64,000 nt of DNA from Armatimonadetes bacterium 55-13 (GTDB taxonomy: Bacteria > Armatimonadota > Fimbriimonadia > Fimbriimonadales > Fimbriimonadaceae), in contig MKRX01000006.1 in the NCBI GenBank assembly GCA_001898035.1, positions 186,436 through 250,435 on the forward strand. The letters run 5' to 3'. The notes under the pieces were generated by a model. That model was not told where the DNA came from. It saw only the letters and a list, made by a program, of their open reading frames with translations, and did no database searches. The first letter of the stretch is position 1. Every line of letters begins with the position of its first letter. Shown in pieces: positions 51,916-59,580 of this stretch. The position numbers and the translations under genes are program-made.

Positions 51916-52802
51916 ATCATTCCCCGCTGGCGGGCGCTCTTCCAGCGGTCGTGGACCCATAACCATTGCTCTGGATGCTGACGTACGACATCTTCAAGAA
52001 TCTCATTAAGCTTCGCCGTGATCTTGAGTTGATCCTTTTCGTAGTCTTCGCCAAGAACGATTGGGTGAAATTCTAGTCGATATTGCCCCGGTCCCAGGCG
52101 GGTGAAGTAACAGGGAACAATGGGAGCGCCGGTTCGGAGGTGGATCACCGCCGGACCAAGGGCGGTTCCGCAGGGCTTGCCGAAGAAGGGCACGAAACAG
52201 TCTCCGTTGTTTTGGTCGTTCAGGATACCGACCATCTCATTGTTCTTCAGCTTGCTCAGAATTGCCCGGGCAGAGTTGCCGCGAGTCATGACCTCGGCGC
52301 CGGCGGCATTTCTGAGCGCAGTCATGCGGTCAGTGACTCCGCCCTGGTTGGCTCCGCGGGCGACGACGTTCAGTTTGTGACCGTCCATGGTGAGCCAGTG
52401 GGCGAACCGCTCCCAGTTTCCGTAGTGGGCTGTAATGATCATTACACCTTTGTTCATGGCCAATGCCTGATCAAAGTGTTCTCGCCCGACGACTTCTGCG
52501 CTCAGAACTTCTTCACGGGTTCTGATGGGCGTCCGCATGAAGTCGGCCATCACACGTCCGAAATGTTTGAAGACCTCCAACGAAGTCTCTTGGATTTTCT
52601 CTTCGTTCCACTCGGGAAACGCCATTCGGAGATTGGACGCGGTTCTCTCTCGGTGTTTCTTGTCCAGTCGGTACCAGAGGAGGCCGAGGCGTTCGCCTCG
52701 ACGTTCTACGGCAGCGATGTCTTTCTTAAGAAACGCTTTTTGCCCTAGTGCAAAGGCAAAGTTGGAGGCGTTATTGAGGATGGCTCGTCGTTTTGATCCC
52801 AT
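51912..52802 (-). CDS. Lipid A biosynthesis acyltransferase (LpxL/HtrB family)
   Basis: Late acyltransferase of 296 aa that adds a secondary acyl chain to lipid A. Family motifs: the catalytic HYGNWE (HX4D/E) near residue 125, GILNDQNNGDCFVPFFGKP (the D-Q...G..V.FFG element) and HPEQWLWVHDRWK at the C-terminus. No clear N-terminal membrane helix is seen, only a basic amphipathic start. It overlaps lpxK by 32 bases and the GT9 gene by four. Confidence 0.9.
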   Translation of the reverse strand: MGSKRRAILNNASNFAFALGQKAFLKKDIAAVERRGERLGLLWYRLDKKHRERTASNLRMAFPEWNEEKIQETSLEVFKHFGRVMADFMRTPIRTREEVLSAEVVGREHFDQALAMNKGVMIITAHYGNWERFAHWLTMDGHKLNVVARGANQGGVTDRMTALRNAAGAEVMTRGNSARAILSKLKNNEMVGILNDQNNGDCFVPFFGKPCGTALGPAVIHLRTGAPIVPCYFTRLGPGQYRLEFHPIVLGEDYEKDQLKITAKLNEILEDVVRQHPEQWLWVHDRWKSARQRGMI

Positions 52803-53760
52803 TCAGTCGTTGCTTCAGCCACGTGTAGAAGGTGTCTTTGGGTTCGACCCTCACGGCGTGCTTGAGGATTAGAAAGTCTCGCTCTTCTACGTCCGGCCTT
52901 TCACGAAGTTTCACCCAGTCTTTAGCGGTGACTACGACGGGAAGGTCAATCGGTAGATTGTCTAGGAGGGTACCCCCAGTGAGGGGGTCGTGGTCGGGTA
53001 GGAAGAGTTTTGACTTGACCTTGACGCCCATCTCTTCTAAGGTCGTCGGAACTTTCTGAGGTTGGCCTAGAGCGCACAAAACGGTGCAAGTCGCGACTTC
53101 TCTTTTCTCGCCACGAGGGTTACAAATTTCCGGCGGTTCTTCGACAATAGAGAATTCGCCCGGGATGACGAGGTCGGCCCGCTTTCGGTTGAAACGTGGT
53201 TCCCGATAGGGTCCGGCAGGGAGACAAAACGGGTTAGTGGGGGCCTTGGGATCGACGATGATCGTGAGGTCCTTTTTTAGCGGAAGGTGCTGAAAGCCAT
53301 CGTCCATCAGGAGGACGGCGTTCGGGAAATTCTGGTGGGCCAGTTTGGCGGCGAGGACCCTTCGGCGGCCAACGATGAGGGGGAGGTCCGGAATGAGCCA
53401 GCGGAACATGGCGGCTTCATCTCCCCAGTCGGAGGCTTTAAGGGGGCCCTCGGGGGCGACTCGGGCGGCCTCGGCGGCAGGGCTTCCGTAGCCGGAGCTA
53501 GAGACTACGACCTCGTATCCAAGCTCCCGAAGGACATGGACCATGTGAAGAACGAGGGGGGTTTTTCCGCTACCTCCTGAGACGAGGTTGCCCACACAGA
53601 GAATGGGGGAGTGAGGGTGCTTGGCTTTCTTGAATCCTAACCGATATATGGACAGGTAGCACTGCCAACCGACGGCGTAGAGAAGCGACAAGGGCCAGAG
53701 GGCAATGCGCGCGAAGCGAGAACTGGGATTCTTGCTCTCCCATAACTCTGTCGCGTGCAT
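52771..53760 (-). CDS. lpxK: Tetraacyldisaccharide 4'-kinase
   Basis: Phosphorylates the 4' position of the lipid A disaccharide. It has 329 aa and an N-terminal membrane-associated helix (IALWPLSLLYAVGWQCYLSI). The P-loop is VGNLVSGGSGKTPLVLHMV, and the family motif MDDGFQHLPLKKDL contains the catalytic Asp-Asp. The later SKLFLPDHDPLTG is also typical (F.DHH/F.DH element). It is the first gene of the minus-strand surface-glycolipid operon and a clear sign of a diderm cell. Confidence 0.92.
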   Translation of the reverse strand: MHATELWESKNPSSRFARIALWPLSLLYAVGWQCYLSIYRLGFKKAKHPHSPILCVGNLVSGGSGKTPLVLHMVHVLRELGYEVVVSSSGYGSPAAEAARVAPEGPLKASDWGDEAAMFRWLIPDLPLIVGRRRVLAAKLAHQNFPNAVLLMDDGFQHLPLKKDLTIIVDPKAPTNPFCLPAGPYREPRFNRKRADLVIPGEFSIVEEPPEICNPRGEKREVATCTVLCALGQPQKVPTTLEEMGVKVKSKLFLPDHDPLTGGTLLDNLPIDLPVVVTAKDWVKLRERPDVEERDFLILKHAVRVEPKDTFYTWLKQRLNGIKTTSHPQ

Positions 53761-53777
53761 GGGGCGATTATGAAGCC

Positions 53778-54203
53778 TTAGCGGTATCGAATGGAGAAGC
53801 GATCCTCTTCTTCGTCATCCGGGAGAGGATCGAGTTTATCGAGCACCGCTTCAAACTGCTCGCTCTCGATGAAACCGTTGACGCCGTAGCCAGACTCGAT
53901 CTCGGTGCGGATCAGGTCGCCTTGGCGGCGCATCGACATGCTGCCAATGTCGTTGGCGCCAAGGGAAAGATCGAACCGTTTCACCTTTGTCCAGGTGAGT
54001 TTGATGCGGACATTTAGCTCGGAGTTTGAGGGTTGGCCCTCGACGAGGTCTCGGTAGTCAACGAGCAATTCGGCAAGGTCTTTGCGAGGATCGAACGCTA
54101 TGGAACGGATTCGAGCATCGTGGAGGGTGGGATAGTAGCCGAAGAGTTCGCGGAGCAATCCTCCATCGGTTGTTTCGGCCCACACCTCATCGCGTTGTTC
54201 CAC
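53778..54203 (-). CDS. Imm50-like hypothetical protein
   Basis: About 141 aa from the GTG at 54203 (an ATG at 54275 is possible but would reach into the opposite-strand HIT promoter). The segment ELFGYYPTLHDARIRSIAFD matches the 'LxGYxPSFHDAEIxSLxLD' start of immunity protein 50-like domains. It is followed by beta strands (LLVDYRDLVEG; LNVRIKLTWTKVKRFDLSL) and GVNGFIESEQFEAVLDKLD. No toxin gene is adjacent. It lies upstream of lpxK, so it may be a stand-alone relative with another role. Confidence 0.6.
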   Translation of the reverse strand: MEQRDEVWAETTDGGLLRELFGYYPTLHDARIRSIAFDPRKDLAELLVDYRDLVEGQPSNSELNVRIKLTWTKVKRFDLSLGANDIGSMSMRRQGDLIRTEIESGYGVNGFIESEQFEAVLDKLDPLPDDEEEDRFSIRYR

Positions 54204-54246
54204 CCCACGAGGATACTTGGCGGAATCTGGTAAACCTGCGCAAGAG

Positions 54247-54579
54247 ATGGCAACGCTGTTTACGAAGATCATCAATCGGGAGATCCCGGCCGATATCGTC
54301 TATGAAGACGACCATGTGGTGGCGTTTCGAGATATCAGCCCCCAGGCGCCGGTTCACATTTTGATCGTGCCTCGTCAGGAGATTCCGGGGTTGGCTTTCC
54401 TTCCCGATGAGGGCGACCATCTTCATCTTTTGAACGCGGCCAAGAAGATTGCCGAGCAGTTTGAGCTTCACAGTGGCTACCGGCTGGTGATTAACCAGGG
54501 CGAAGAGGCGGGGCAGACGGTGCCGCATCTTCACGCGCACCTTTTGGGCGGACGAATCCTGACTTGGCCTCCCGGCTAG
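54247..54579 (+). CDS. HIT-family nucleotide hydrolase (HinT-like)
   Basis: Histidine-triad protein of 110 aa. It begins ATLFTKIINREIPADIVYED (typical HinT start) and carries the catalytic triad motif VPHLHAHLLGGR (HxHxH). Such enzymes hydrolyse purine nucleoside phosphoramidates and aminoacyl-adenylates. The ATG at 54247 fits the family start; the frame extends to 54217. Its stop overlaps the convergent DUF5009 gene by four bases. Confidence 0.92.
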   Translation: MATLFTKIINREIPADIVYEDDHVVAFRDISPQAPVHILIVPRQEIPGLAFLPDEGDHLHLLNAAKKIAEQFELHSGYRLVINQGEEAGQTVPHLHAHLLGGRILTWPPG

Positions 54580-55967
54580 GTTCGAAGGAAGAATCGGCAG
54601 CGGGTGCCGATCATAGCGATCAATCCTACGATAAACGTCTTAACCCCGGCGTAGGCGACGCCTTGCCAGGGGGATAGCTGCCAATTCGCCACGGCATCCT
54701 CAATGCGGGTGACGACAAAGAACGCGCTGGAAATGTTGGTGATAGCGAGATAGCCAAGCATGGGATTTGCCCCTGCGTCCGAGAGGTATCGCAGGGGTTG
54801 GCGATCCTTGACCGCCTCGAAGACGATGGTAAGGGCGGCTAGCATGAAGGCGGCCATGCCCGCGCAGACGAAGAAGTAGCTGAGCGTAGTCGGAGCGTCT
54901 TTGCGGATACCACCGCCAATCGGTTCCACGAGGAGACCGATGGCCAGGAGAAACGTCCCCCAACGCACTACGGGGGTTAGGAGACGCTCGATCGAGCCTT
55001 TTGGCTTGATGGTGAGGCCGACGGCGACCAGGCTCAGGGCGAGCGCCACCAGGGGCATGTAGGTGAGCTCTCGGCCATGAAGGCCGACGAGCAGCAGCGG
55101 CTGTATGGCGAAACCGATGAGGGCGATGGGGGCGAAACGCCACCAGGGCCAAGTCGGTTCTCGGTCCTTCCGATAGGCTCGTAGGTAGAGATCACCGCAA
55201 AACGTGCCGGGTAGGACGAGAAGCAGATATTTCTGGAATTCGAACCGGTATGCCCAGGAGGCGGGTGTCCAGTTCCAGACAGTGGCGGCCCAGCCGGGCT
55301 GTTGGGCGGCGAGGAAGATGGCGAGAGCGATGCCGAGCCAGCCAATTCGGGCCAACGGTCGATTGCGAGTGAACAGCCAGATGAGGCTGCCGGTGACGGC
55401 GACATTGGCGAGGATCATCAGGATGACATCGGCGCGGTCGGCGGGGCTGAAGCCTTTGTCGTCGCGGAACGGGAAAAGGAGGAGGGCGCCGATGACGACG
55501 GCCCAGCCGACGATTCTCAGCCCAAGTTGGACCTTCGGCGGCACAGATTTGGGCCACTGGGCATAGGCGAGGGCGACGGCGAAGAAGAGGCCGATCACCG
55601 TCCACCAGGTGGTCATGTTCGGGTCTTTTGAGATCTGTTCGGGCCGGAAGTGCTGGACGATGACGGCGAAGGCTCCGAGCAGGAGTCCGCGCAAGAAGAT
55701 CCCGCCAACGACTTTGATCAGGGGGTCTTTTTCAAGTCTCCGGGAGAGAGCCAGGGGGATGGCCGCACCCATGGAGAAGAGGAAGAACGGAAAGACGATA
55801 TCGACCCAGGTGATGCCGAAGGCGGTGGCGCTGATCTCGTGAGTGGGAGGGGGCTCTTGGGCGTGGTACATCCACGCGGGGAGCCCGTCCCAGGGGATAC
55901 GCCCCGACAGGCACATCCCCAGCAGGGCGAGTCCTCTCAGGGCGTCAAGCGCGGTGAACCGGCGCAT
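54576..55967 (-). CDS. DUF5009/HGSNAT-like membrane acyltransferase
   Basis: Polytopic membrane protein of 463 aa related to heparan-alpha-glucosaminide N-acetyltransferase and DUF5009 proteins. The start RRFTALDALRGLALLGMCL is the family's 'R..SLD.FRGL...GM' signature. WVDIVFPFFLFSMGAAIPLA is the second conserved helix, and about ten more hydrophobic segments follow. Members transfer acetyl groups across the membrane to sugars. Its first nine codons and 5' flank (55940-55985) are duplicated perfectly at 58409-58454, on the far side of the AT-rich island, so its original promoter has probably been separated from it. Confidence 0.82.
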   Translation of the reverse strand: MRRFTALDALRGLALLGMCLSGRIPWDGLPAWMYHAQEPPPTHEISATAFGITWVDIVFPFFLFSMGAAIPLALSRRLEKDPLIKVVGGIFLRGLLLGAFAVIVQHFRPEQISKDPNMTTWWTVIGLFFAVALAYAQWPKSVPPKVQLGLRIVGWAVVIGALLLFPFRDDKGFSPADRADVILMILANVAVTGSLIWLFTRNRPLARIGWLGIALAIFLAAQQPGWAATVWNWTPASWAYRFEFQKYLLLVLPGTFCGDLYLRAYRKDREPTWPWWRFAPIALIGFAIQPLLLVGLHGRELTYMPLVALALSLVAVGLTIKPKGSIERLLTPVVRWGTFLLAIGLLVEPIGGGIRKDAPTTLSYFFVCAGMAAFMLAALTIVFEAVKDRQPLRYLSDAGANPMLGYLAITNISSAFFVVTRIEDAVANWQLSPWQGVAYAGVKTFIVGLIAMIGTRCRFFLRT

Positions 55968-55985
55968 CTCTACGGGATTCTACGC
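55940..55985. repeat. 46-bp direct repeat, copy 1 (left end of island)
   Basis: Identical over all 46 bases to 58409-58454 in the same orientation, 2,469 bp apart. This copy covers the first nine codons of the DUF5009 gene plus its immediate upstream bases. The sequence diverges right after the last base. Confidence 0.92.
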
Positions 55986-56212
55986 TTGCACATTGAAAAA
56001 CAACTCCAGCTTTTCAAGTAGATCCAAAGACTATCTCGCTCCTACTAGCTAGACATCCCCAATCATCTATCGGCGCTTAACTCTATACTGGCGTCGAGCA
56101 CCGTTTGAGGAACCAGCAATTGCTGCTCCGCACAATCTAGTGCAGATAAGCAATATATAAAGCCATCAAATTAAAGATAATTCAAGCACCCATACAATTA
56201 GTTAAAACAATC
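55986..56212. other. Non-coding AT-rich edge of the island
   Basis: Roughly 230 bases (310 counted from the DUF5009 start to the annotated stop at 56278) without a convincing gene. It contains short homopolymer runs and AT-rich words such as AATATATAAAG. No terminator with a T tract, tRNA or further repeat was found. Confidence 0.5.
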
Positions 56213-56277
56213 CTAGCCGGATGGATCGATGTAGTTGTTCGTACAGTGACAACAATCCTTTCGAATATCGGGCGTTG

Positions 56278-56619
56278 TCAAGCCCGTCGTATAATAGGTC
56301 GCATGGTCGGGATCCCCCAGCGTTCGCACAACTGCTCTAGTGCGCCACCATTTTTGCCACCAATTTCCTGAATTACAGGCCGTTGAATATCACACCAATA
56401 ATACTCGCAGATTCCATCGTTAATACATCCCGGAGGAGGAGATCCAGGGAGGACAGGACACATCACTCCCCCTATGTAAGGCAAACGGGCTGAATAGTAG
56501 TCGCACGGCAGCGTGAGTTCGTCATTCGGATCGGCAGGTGGATCTGTAGGAGGATCCGCTCGAACCAGTGCAACAACTAACGCAATGGATGTGAACAACA
56601 TCGCTCTGATTTTCTTCAT
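56278..56619 (-). CDS. Small exported Cys-rich protein, possibly frameshifted
   Basis: A 113-aa frame with a good AGGAG 11 bases before the ATG and a signal peptide (MKKIRAMLFTSIALVVALVR). The mature part begins with a Pro/Asp-rich stretch and has cysteines in TLPCDYYSA, GVMCPV, GCINDGICEYYWC. The last ~35 residues in this frame look arbitrary. The -1 frame stays open from a TGA near 56390 down to a TAG at 56213 and reads more naturally (TACNSGNWWQKWWRTRA..., then KDCCHCTNNYIDPSG). The true product may therefore be longer and the gene shifted by one base near 56390. No family is recognised. It is the last gene of the island operon. Confidence 0.55.
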   Translation of the reverse strand: MKKIRAMLFTSIALVVALVRADPPTDPPADPNDELTLPCDYYSARLPYIGGVMCPVLPGSPPPGCINDGICEYYWCDIQRPVIQEIGGKNGGALEQLCERWGIPTMRPIIRRA

Positions 56620-56641
56620 ATTCTGTTCTCCTAGGCATTCA

Positions 56642-57184
56642 TTAATAGTTAATATACGGTCCCATAACGGAGGTATCGCAAGGCGTCATCGGAACAGATG
56701 AATTGAATGGCCGCGATATCACTGAACCATTCTCACGAGTTAAAATAACAAACAAATTAGATGACCTACCACTACTCAGTCGTGAGAGATGGTTGTAATC
56801 AAAAATTAGTGGGAATTCCCCACCTCGACTTGACTGACAAGCTGTCCATATCTTAAATCGTCGATCACCTTCTTTACCAAAAGGACTACAGTTGAGTAGA
56901 TAGTCGTATTCGCCGCTGGAGTTTCTTGCTGAAGGACAATGAAATGAAACTTTAAGATAAGTGACCAATCCTGGCCATGTGACACTATTCGGAGGATAGC
57001 AATTGTCGTTGTCGACTTGATACAGCTTCAGCGCAGTGTAAATCTGCTTCAGATTGGATATGCAAACCACCTTATTCGCCGATGCTCTTGAAGAGCGAAA
57101 AACGGGGATCACAATCGACAAAAGAATTGCAACGATGACGATAACTGTCAACATTTCCGCGAGAGAAAATCCCTTCCTTTTCAT
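56642..57184 (-). CDS. Type IV pilin-like (pseudopilin) protein
   Basis: A 180-aa protein with a class III signal: KGFSLAEMLTVIVIVAILLS, i.e. prepilin peptidase site G/F with Glu at +5, then a single hydrophobic helix. The globular part has a NLKQIYTALKLYQVDNDNCY helix as in other pseudopilins of this genome and four cysteines (NDNCYPP, HCPSARN, LLNCSPF, TACQSSRG). It is more divergent and AT-rich than the pilins at 59.6 and 61.6 kb. The ATG overlaps the upstream membrane-protein stop by four bases. Confidence 0.82.
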   Translation of the reverse strand: MKRKGFSLAEMLTVIVIVAILLSIVIPVFRSSRASANKVVCISNLKQIYTALKLYQVDNDNCYPPNSVTWPGLVTYLKVSFHCPSARNSSGEYDYLLNCSPFGKEGDRRFKIWTACQSSRGGEFPLIFDYNHLSRLSSGRSSNLFVILTRENGSVISRPFNSSVPMTPCDTSVMGPYINY

Positions 57185-57804
57185 GCTAACTCAAATTCTC
57201 CCAACCGTGAGGCTATACAAACTGACGCAAAGATTAGCCCGAGGATCGTTAGCGCCCAATTTCTGGCAATAGGAAGATTTCCGTAGTTTGCGTTCAAGCC
57301 AAGAGCATTCGCCCAGCTAAAGATCACAGATAGAGCCAACATTACGGAGCAAAAGGCAACAGGCAATCTTTGAACCCCTTGCCGACTTAGCTTCAGTTTT
57401 CCAGCGATTCCACCAATCAGATAGGAACAAATGAAAACTGAAACTATCTCACGACTGCTCACATCATCGAGATGAAATGTGCCTGGCCAAACATATACGC
57501 CTCGAAATTCACTCTCTATAAAGAGAGCAACGGCACCACCAGCGGCAGCCAGCAGCAGTCCCTGATGACAACTAATCGTTGACTGGAAAACCGCAAAACT
57601 CAAAAGGATTATTGATAAAATCATCGGCCCGTCGTGAATCGCGTAGCCGGCCATCGAGGAACTTACAAGAAATCCCTTATAGACCGTCATAAAGATGGAT
57701 TCGCCGATTGATAAATAGACAACGGGTAGCAACAGCCCCAGAGTAACCGTTGGCAATGAAGTCTTCGAGCTTTCCTCATTTATTGATTTTGTCTTTACAC
57801 TCAT
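57181..57804 (-). CDS. Polytopic membrane protein of unknown function (island)
   Basis: A 207-aa protein with about six hydrophobic segments (TLGLLLPVVYLSIGESIFM, MILSIILLSFAVFQS, LLLAAAGGAVALFIES, IVSVFICSYLIGGIAGKL, LPVAFCSVMLALSVIFSWA, WALTILGLIFASVCIA). No family is recognised. It overlaps its upstream neighbour by 29 bases and the pseudopilin by four, so all three are made together. A partner membrane subunit for the thioredoxin-like protein is a possible role, by analogy with MauE/DoxX-type redox pairs; the sequence does not prove it. Confidence 0.65.
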   Translation of the reverse strand: MSVKTKSINEESSKTSLPTVTLGLLLPVVYLSIGESIFMTVYKGFLVSSSMAGYAIHDGPMILSIILLSFAVFQSTISCHQGLLLAAAGGAVALFIESEFRGVYVWPGTFHLDDVSSREIVSVFICSYLIGGIAGKLKLSRQGVQRLPVAFCSVMLALSVIFSWANALGLNANYGNLPIARNWALTILGLIFASVCIASRLGEFELA

Positions 57805-58255
57805 TTAGCAATTCCGGCAAAGAAATGTCGGGGTCTTGTTGTATGTACACCAGCAACCCCTTCTTGTTATAGCCGTACATTCTTGGGCCAAATACTGGAT
57901 TAAAAAATCGATTGGACTCCTGACCGAGATAGATCGCATTGCTATTGGAAGTATCGACAGCGATTTCCCGATACTCTGCTTGAGAGGCAGCTACAACCAC
58001 GTTTACTATTTCCGGCTGCCGGAAGCACCTCACGACAGACTCCGGTTGCTTTATGCTACTGGAGAGACATTGGCTGTGGACAATTACAACCGCCGGCAAA
58101 GAAATACCCTTCAAACAAGGTGGCATTGGTGATCCAATAGAAGGATCATGCAGTAGAAACGCCCTATGCCTATCTTGGGATTCGTGGCCCACTTGAAGAT
58201 GCGGAATGACTGCAATCCTTGTAAGACGCAGGAGCATGTATGAGGTCCCAAGCAT
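57776..58255 (-). CDS. Possible thioredoxin-like protein (island)
   Basis: A 159-aa frame, not firmly recognised. The middle reads SLPAVVIVHSQCLSSSIKQP, a strand followed by Cys at the start of a helix. It then has EIVNVVVAASQAEYREIA and the C-terminal FGPRMYGYNKKGLLVYIQQD, which resembles the 'PR.Y..d..G.l.Y.Q' end of thioredoxin/TlpA-like domains. Only one active-site Cys is present. There is no clear signal peptide, and the start could be an internal ATG. First gene of the island operon. An AT-rich upstream region with TATTAT near 58310 could be its promoter. Confidence 0.5.
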   Translation of the reverse strand: MLGTSYMLLRLTRIAVIPHLQVGHESQDRHRAFLLHDPSIGSPMPPCLKGISLPAVVIVHSQCLSSSIKQPESVVRCFRQPEIVNVVVAASQAEYREIAVDTSNSNAIYLGQESNRFFNPVFGPRMYGYNKKGLLVYIQQDPDISLPELLNECKDKINK

Positions 58256-58385
58256 CTAGAGTATTTGAGACCTAATATGCGGCACGTGATGATTATTCAT
58301 CATCTTCTATAATATCGCAAATGAGAATGTCATATTACCGAATATACTATTCATGTATATGACCTCTGTGGCCCAATGGGGTTAC

Positions 58386-58436
58386 TCAACGATCATTCTT
58401 GAGCGTTGGGGCGTCAAGCGCGGTGAACCGGCGCAT
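58386..58436 (-). pseudogene. 16-codon remnant of the DUF5009 gene start
   Basis: The second copy of the direct repeat recreates the DUF5009 start: ATG at 58436 reads MRRFTALDA, then diverges to PTLKNDR and a TGA at 58386-58388. It marks where the gene's original 5' end and promoter probably lay. Confidence 0.75.
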
Positions 58437-58454
58437 CTCTACGGGATTCTACGC
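58409..58454. repeat. 46-bp direct repeat, copy 2 (right end of island)
   Basis: Perfect copy of 55940-55985 in the same orientation. Beyond it the sequence returns to the local composition and carries the likely native upstream region of the DUF5009 gene. Confidence 0.92.
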
Positions 58455-58532
58455 CGCTTGGCACAGGCATCTATCACTATTGAGATGGTTCTGGATTCGG
58501 GATTCCGAAAATAGGGGGTTGAGGCAGCAGCT

Positions 58533-59336
58533 TCAATCCAACGAACTATAGATTTGATATCGCCTCTTTGCATACGACCCAAATTTGCCGGTCGCGTTTT
58601 CCATGACGAACTTGAAGAATGGAACGGATTCCTTGTACTTCTTTAGTTCAACCAGGCATCTGGCGTGAAGATAAAGGATCGCGGCGTTGTTTGGGCGCAG
58701 CTTGTTTGCTTCAGTGAGCAACCCGATGGCCTTGTCGTTCTCCCGAGTCTGGGTGTAGATCCATGATGCCCGGAGGAAGAGGAGCATCGCTTTCAGGGTT
58801 TTGTCGTCGTCTCCTTTTGGCCAGTCCACGTGAGTTGACACGGCGATGGCGCCGGTTCCAAAGTCGTCTCGCCGGTAAAAGTCGACAATAGCTTTAGCGA
58901 CGGATGGCTCCTTTTGCTCGATGGCGGCGAGGCCAAGTCGAGTGTCCATTCCCACATGAGCAACCGGATGCGAAAATGCGCTTTTCATCAGCGCATACCC
59001 TTCCGTCTTTCTGCCTGAGTCGTAGAGAATCGAACCCAAATGGAAGGATTCTCCTTGGGGAGTGAAACCTGCCCTTCTGAGCGTATCCATTGCTCTCCGG
59101 CAATAGGCTTCTGCGCTATGAAGGTCACCCTTCAATTCAGCATCCTTTGCTGCCTTCATGAGTTCTTCTGCGGTATCAAGAGACGTCTTTTGGGTGGAGC
59201 TTAGACCTCTACTTGGCCCTTCTTGGGAGTGGATTGACGAGCCAAGGAGAGACATCATCACCGCAAGAAGAAATCCTAGCGGGCAAGCAAACCCTGCTTT
59301 CACCCCGAACCTTAATACCCTGATCATTTGATTCAT
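58533..59336 (-). CDS. Secreted TPR-repeat protein
   Basis: A 267-aa protein with an N-terminal signal or anchor (PLGFLLAVMMSLLGSSIHS). It contains several helical TPR-like units: AEELMKAAKDAELKGDLHSA, AEAYCRRAMDTLRRAG, KAIGLLTEANKLRPNNAAIL and LHARCLVELKKYKESVPFF. TPR arrays bind proteins; the partner is unknown. I take the ATG at 59336, since the frame upstream to 59363 runs into a terminator hairpin. It is separated from the lipoprotein gene by that hairpin. Confidence 0.72.
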   Translation of the reverse strand: MNQMIRVLRFGVKAGFACPLGFLLAVMMSLLGSSIHSQEGPSRGLSSTQKTSLDTAEELMKAAKDAELKGDLHSAEAYCRRAMDTLRRAGFTPQGESFHLGSILYDSGRKTEGYALMKSAFSHPVAHVGMDTRLGLAAIEQKEPSVAKAIVDFYRRDDFGTGAIAVSTHVDWPKGDDDKTLKAMLLFLRASWIYTQTRENDKAIGLLTEANKLRPNNAAILYLHARCLVELKKYKESVPFFKFVMENATGKFGSYAKRRYQIYSSLD

Positions 59337-59346
59337 GCTAGTACAA

Positions 59347-59380
59347 AACGGCCTCTCTGTCAATTAGCAGAGAGGCCGTT
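59347..59380 (-). terminator. Rho-independent terminator for the pilin-lipoprotein operon
   Basis: AACGGCCTCTCTG (59347-59359) and its exact complement (59368-59380) flank the loop TCAATTAG. On the minus strand it is followed by TTTTG. It lies 20 bases after the lipoprotein stop. Confidence 0.85.
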
Positions 59381-59400
59381 ACAATCCTCAGATCGGCTAT

Positions 59401-59580
59401 TTACTTTCCGCCAACCGGTCCGCTTGCGGGGCCACCGGGTTGTCCCGGCCCCTTGTACTCGGGAGGAGGTCCAGACTTTTGGAAGTCTTTGGGCTCGTAT
59501 CCCGGCGTGTTGCTAGACGAGCCGCCGCTGCAACTCACGACGACACAAAGTAAAGATAGGGCGATGAGTTTTTTTATCAT
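59401..59580 (-). CDS. Small Gly/Pro-rich lipoprotein
   Basis: A 59-aa protein: signal peptide [20 protein letters not shown] with lipobox VVSC, then an unstructured Ser/Gly/Pro-rich tail ([18 protein letters not shown]). The ATG overlaps the pilin stop by four bases, so translation is coupled. The function is unknown, but the coupling suggests a link to the pseudopilin upstream. Confidence 0.75.
   Translation of the reverse strand: MIKKLIALSLLCVVVSCSGGSSSNTPGYEPKDFQKSGPPPEYKGPGQPGGPASGPVGGK

Larger units (their letters stand above)
55986..58408. mobile_element. AT-rich island bracketed by 46-bp direct repeats
   Basis: About 2.4 kb between the two repeat copies with composition unlike its surroundings; the line 56161-56220 counts 21 G/C in 60 bases. 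It holds a four-gene minus-strand operon and two AT-rich non-coding edges. No integrase, recombinase or transposase is visible. Repeat-flanked insertion into the 5' end of a gene, rebuilding that end, is how site-specific integrating islands behave. Homologous duplication is the alternative. Confidence 0.45.

Noticed and set aside
55940-58454. The 46-bp repeats as target-site duplications of an insertion sequence
   Set aside because: They are far longer than IS target duplications, and there are no terminal inverted repeats or transposase between them.
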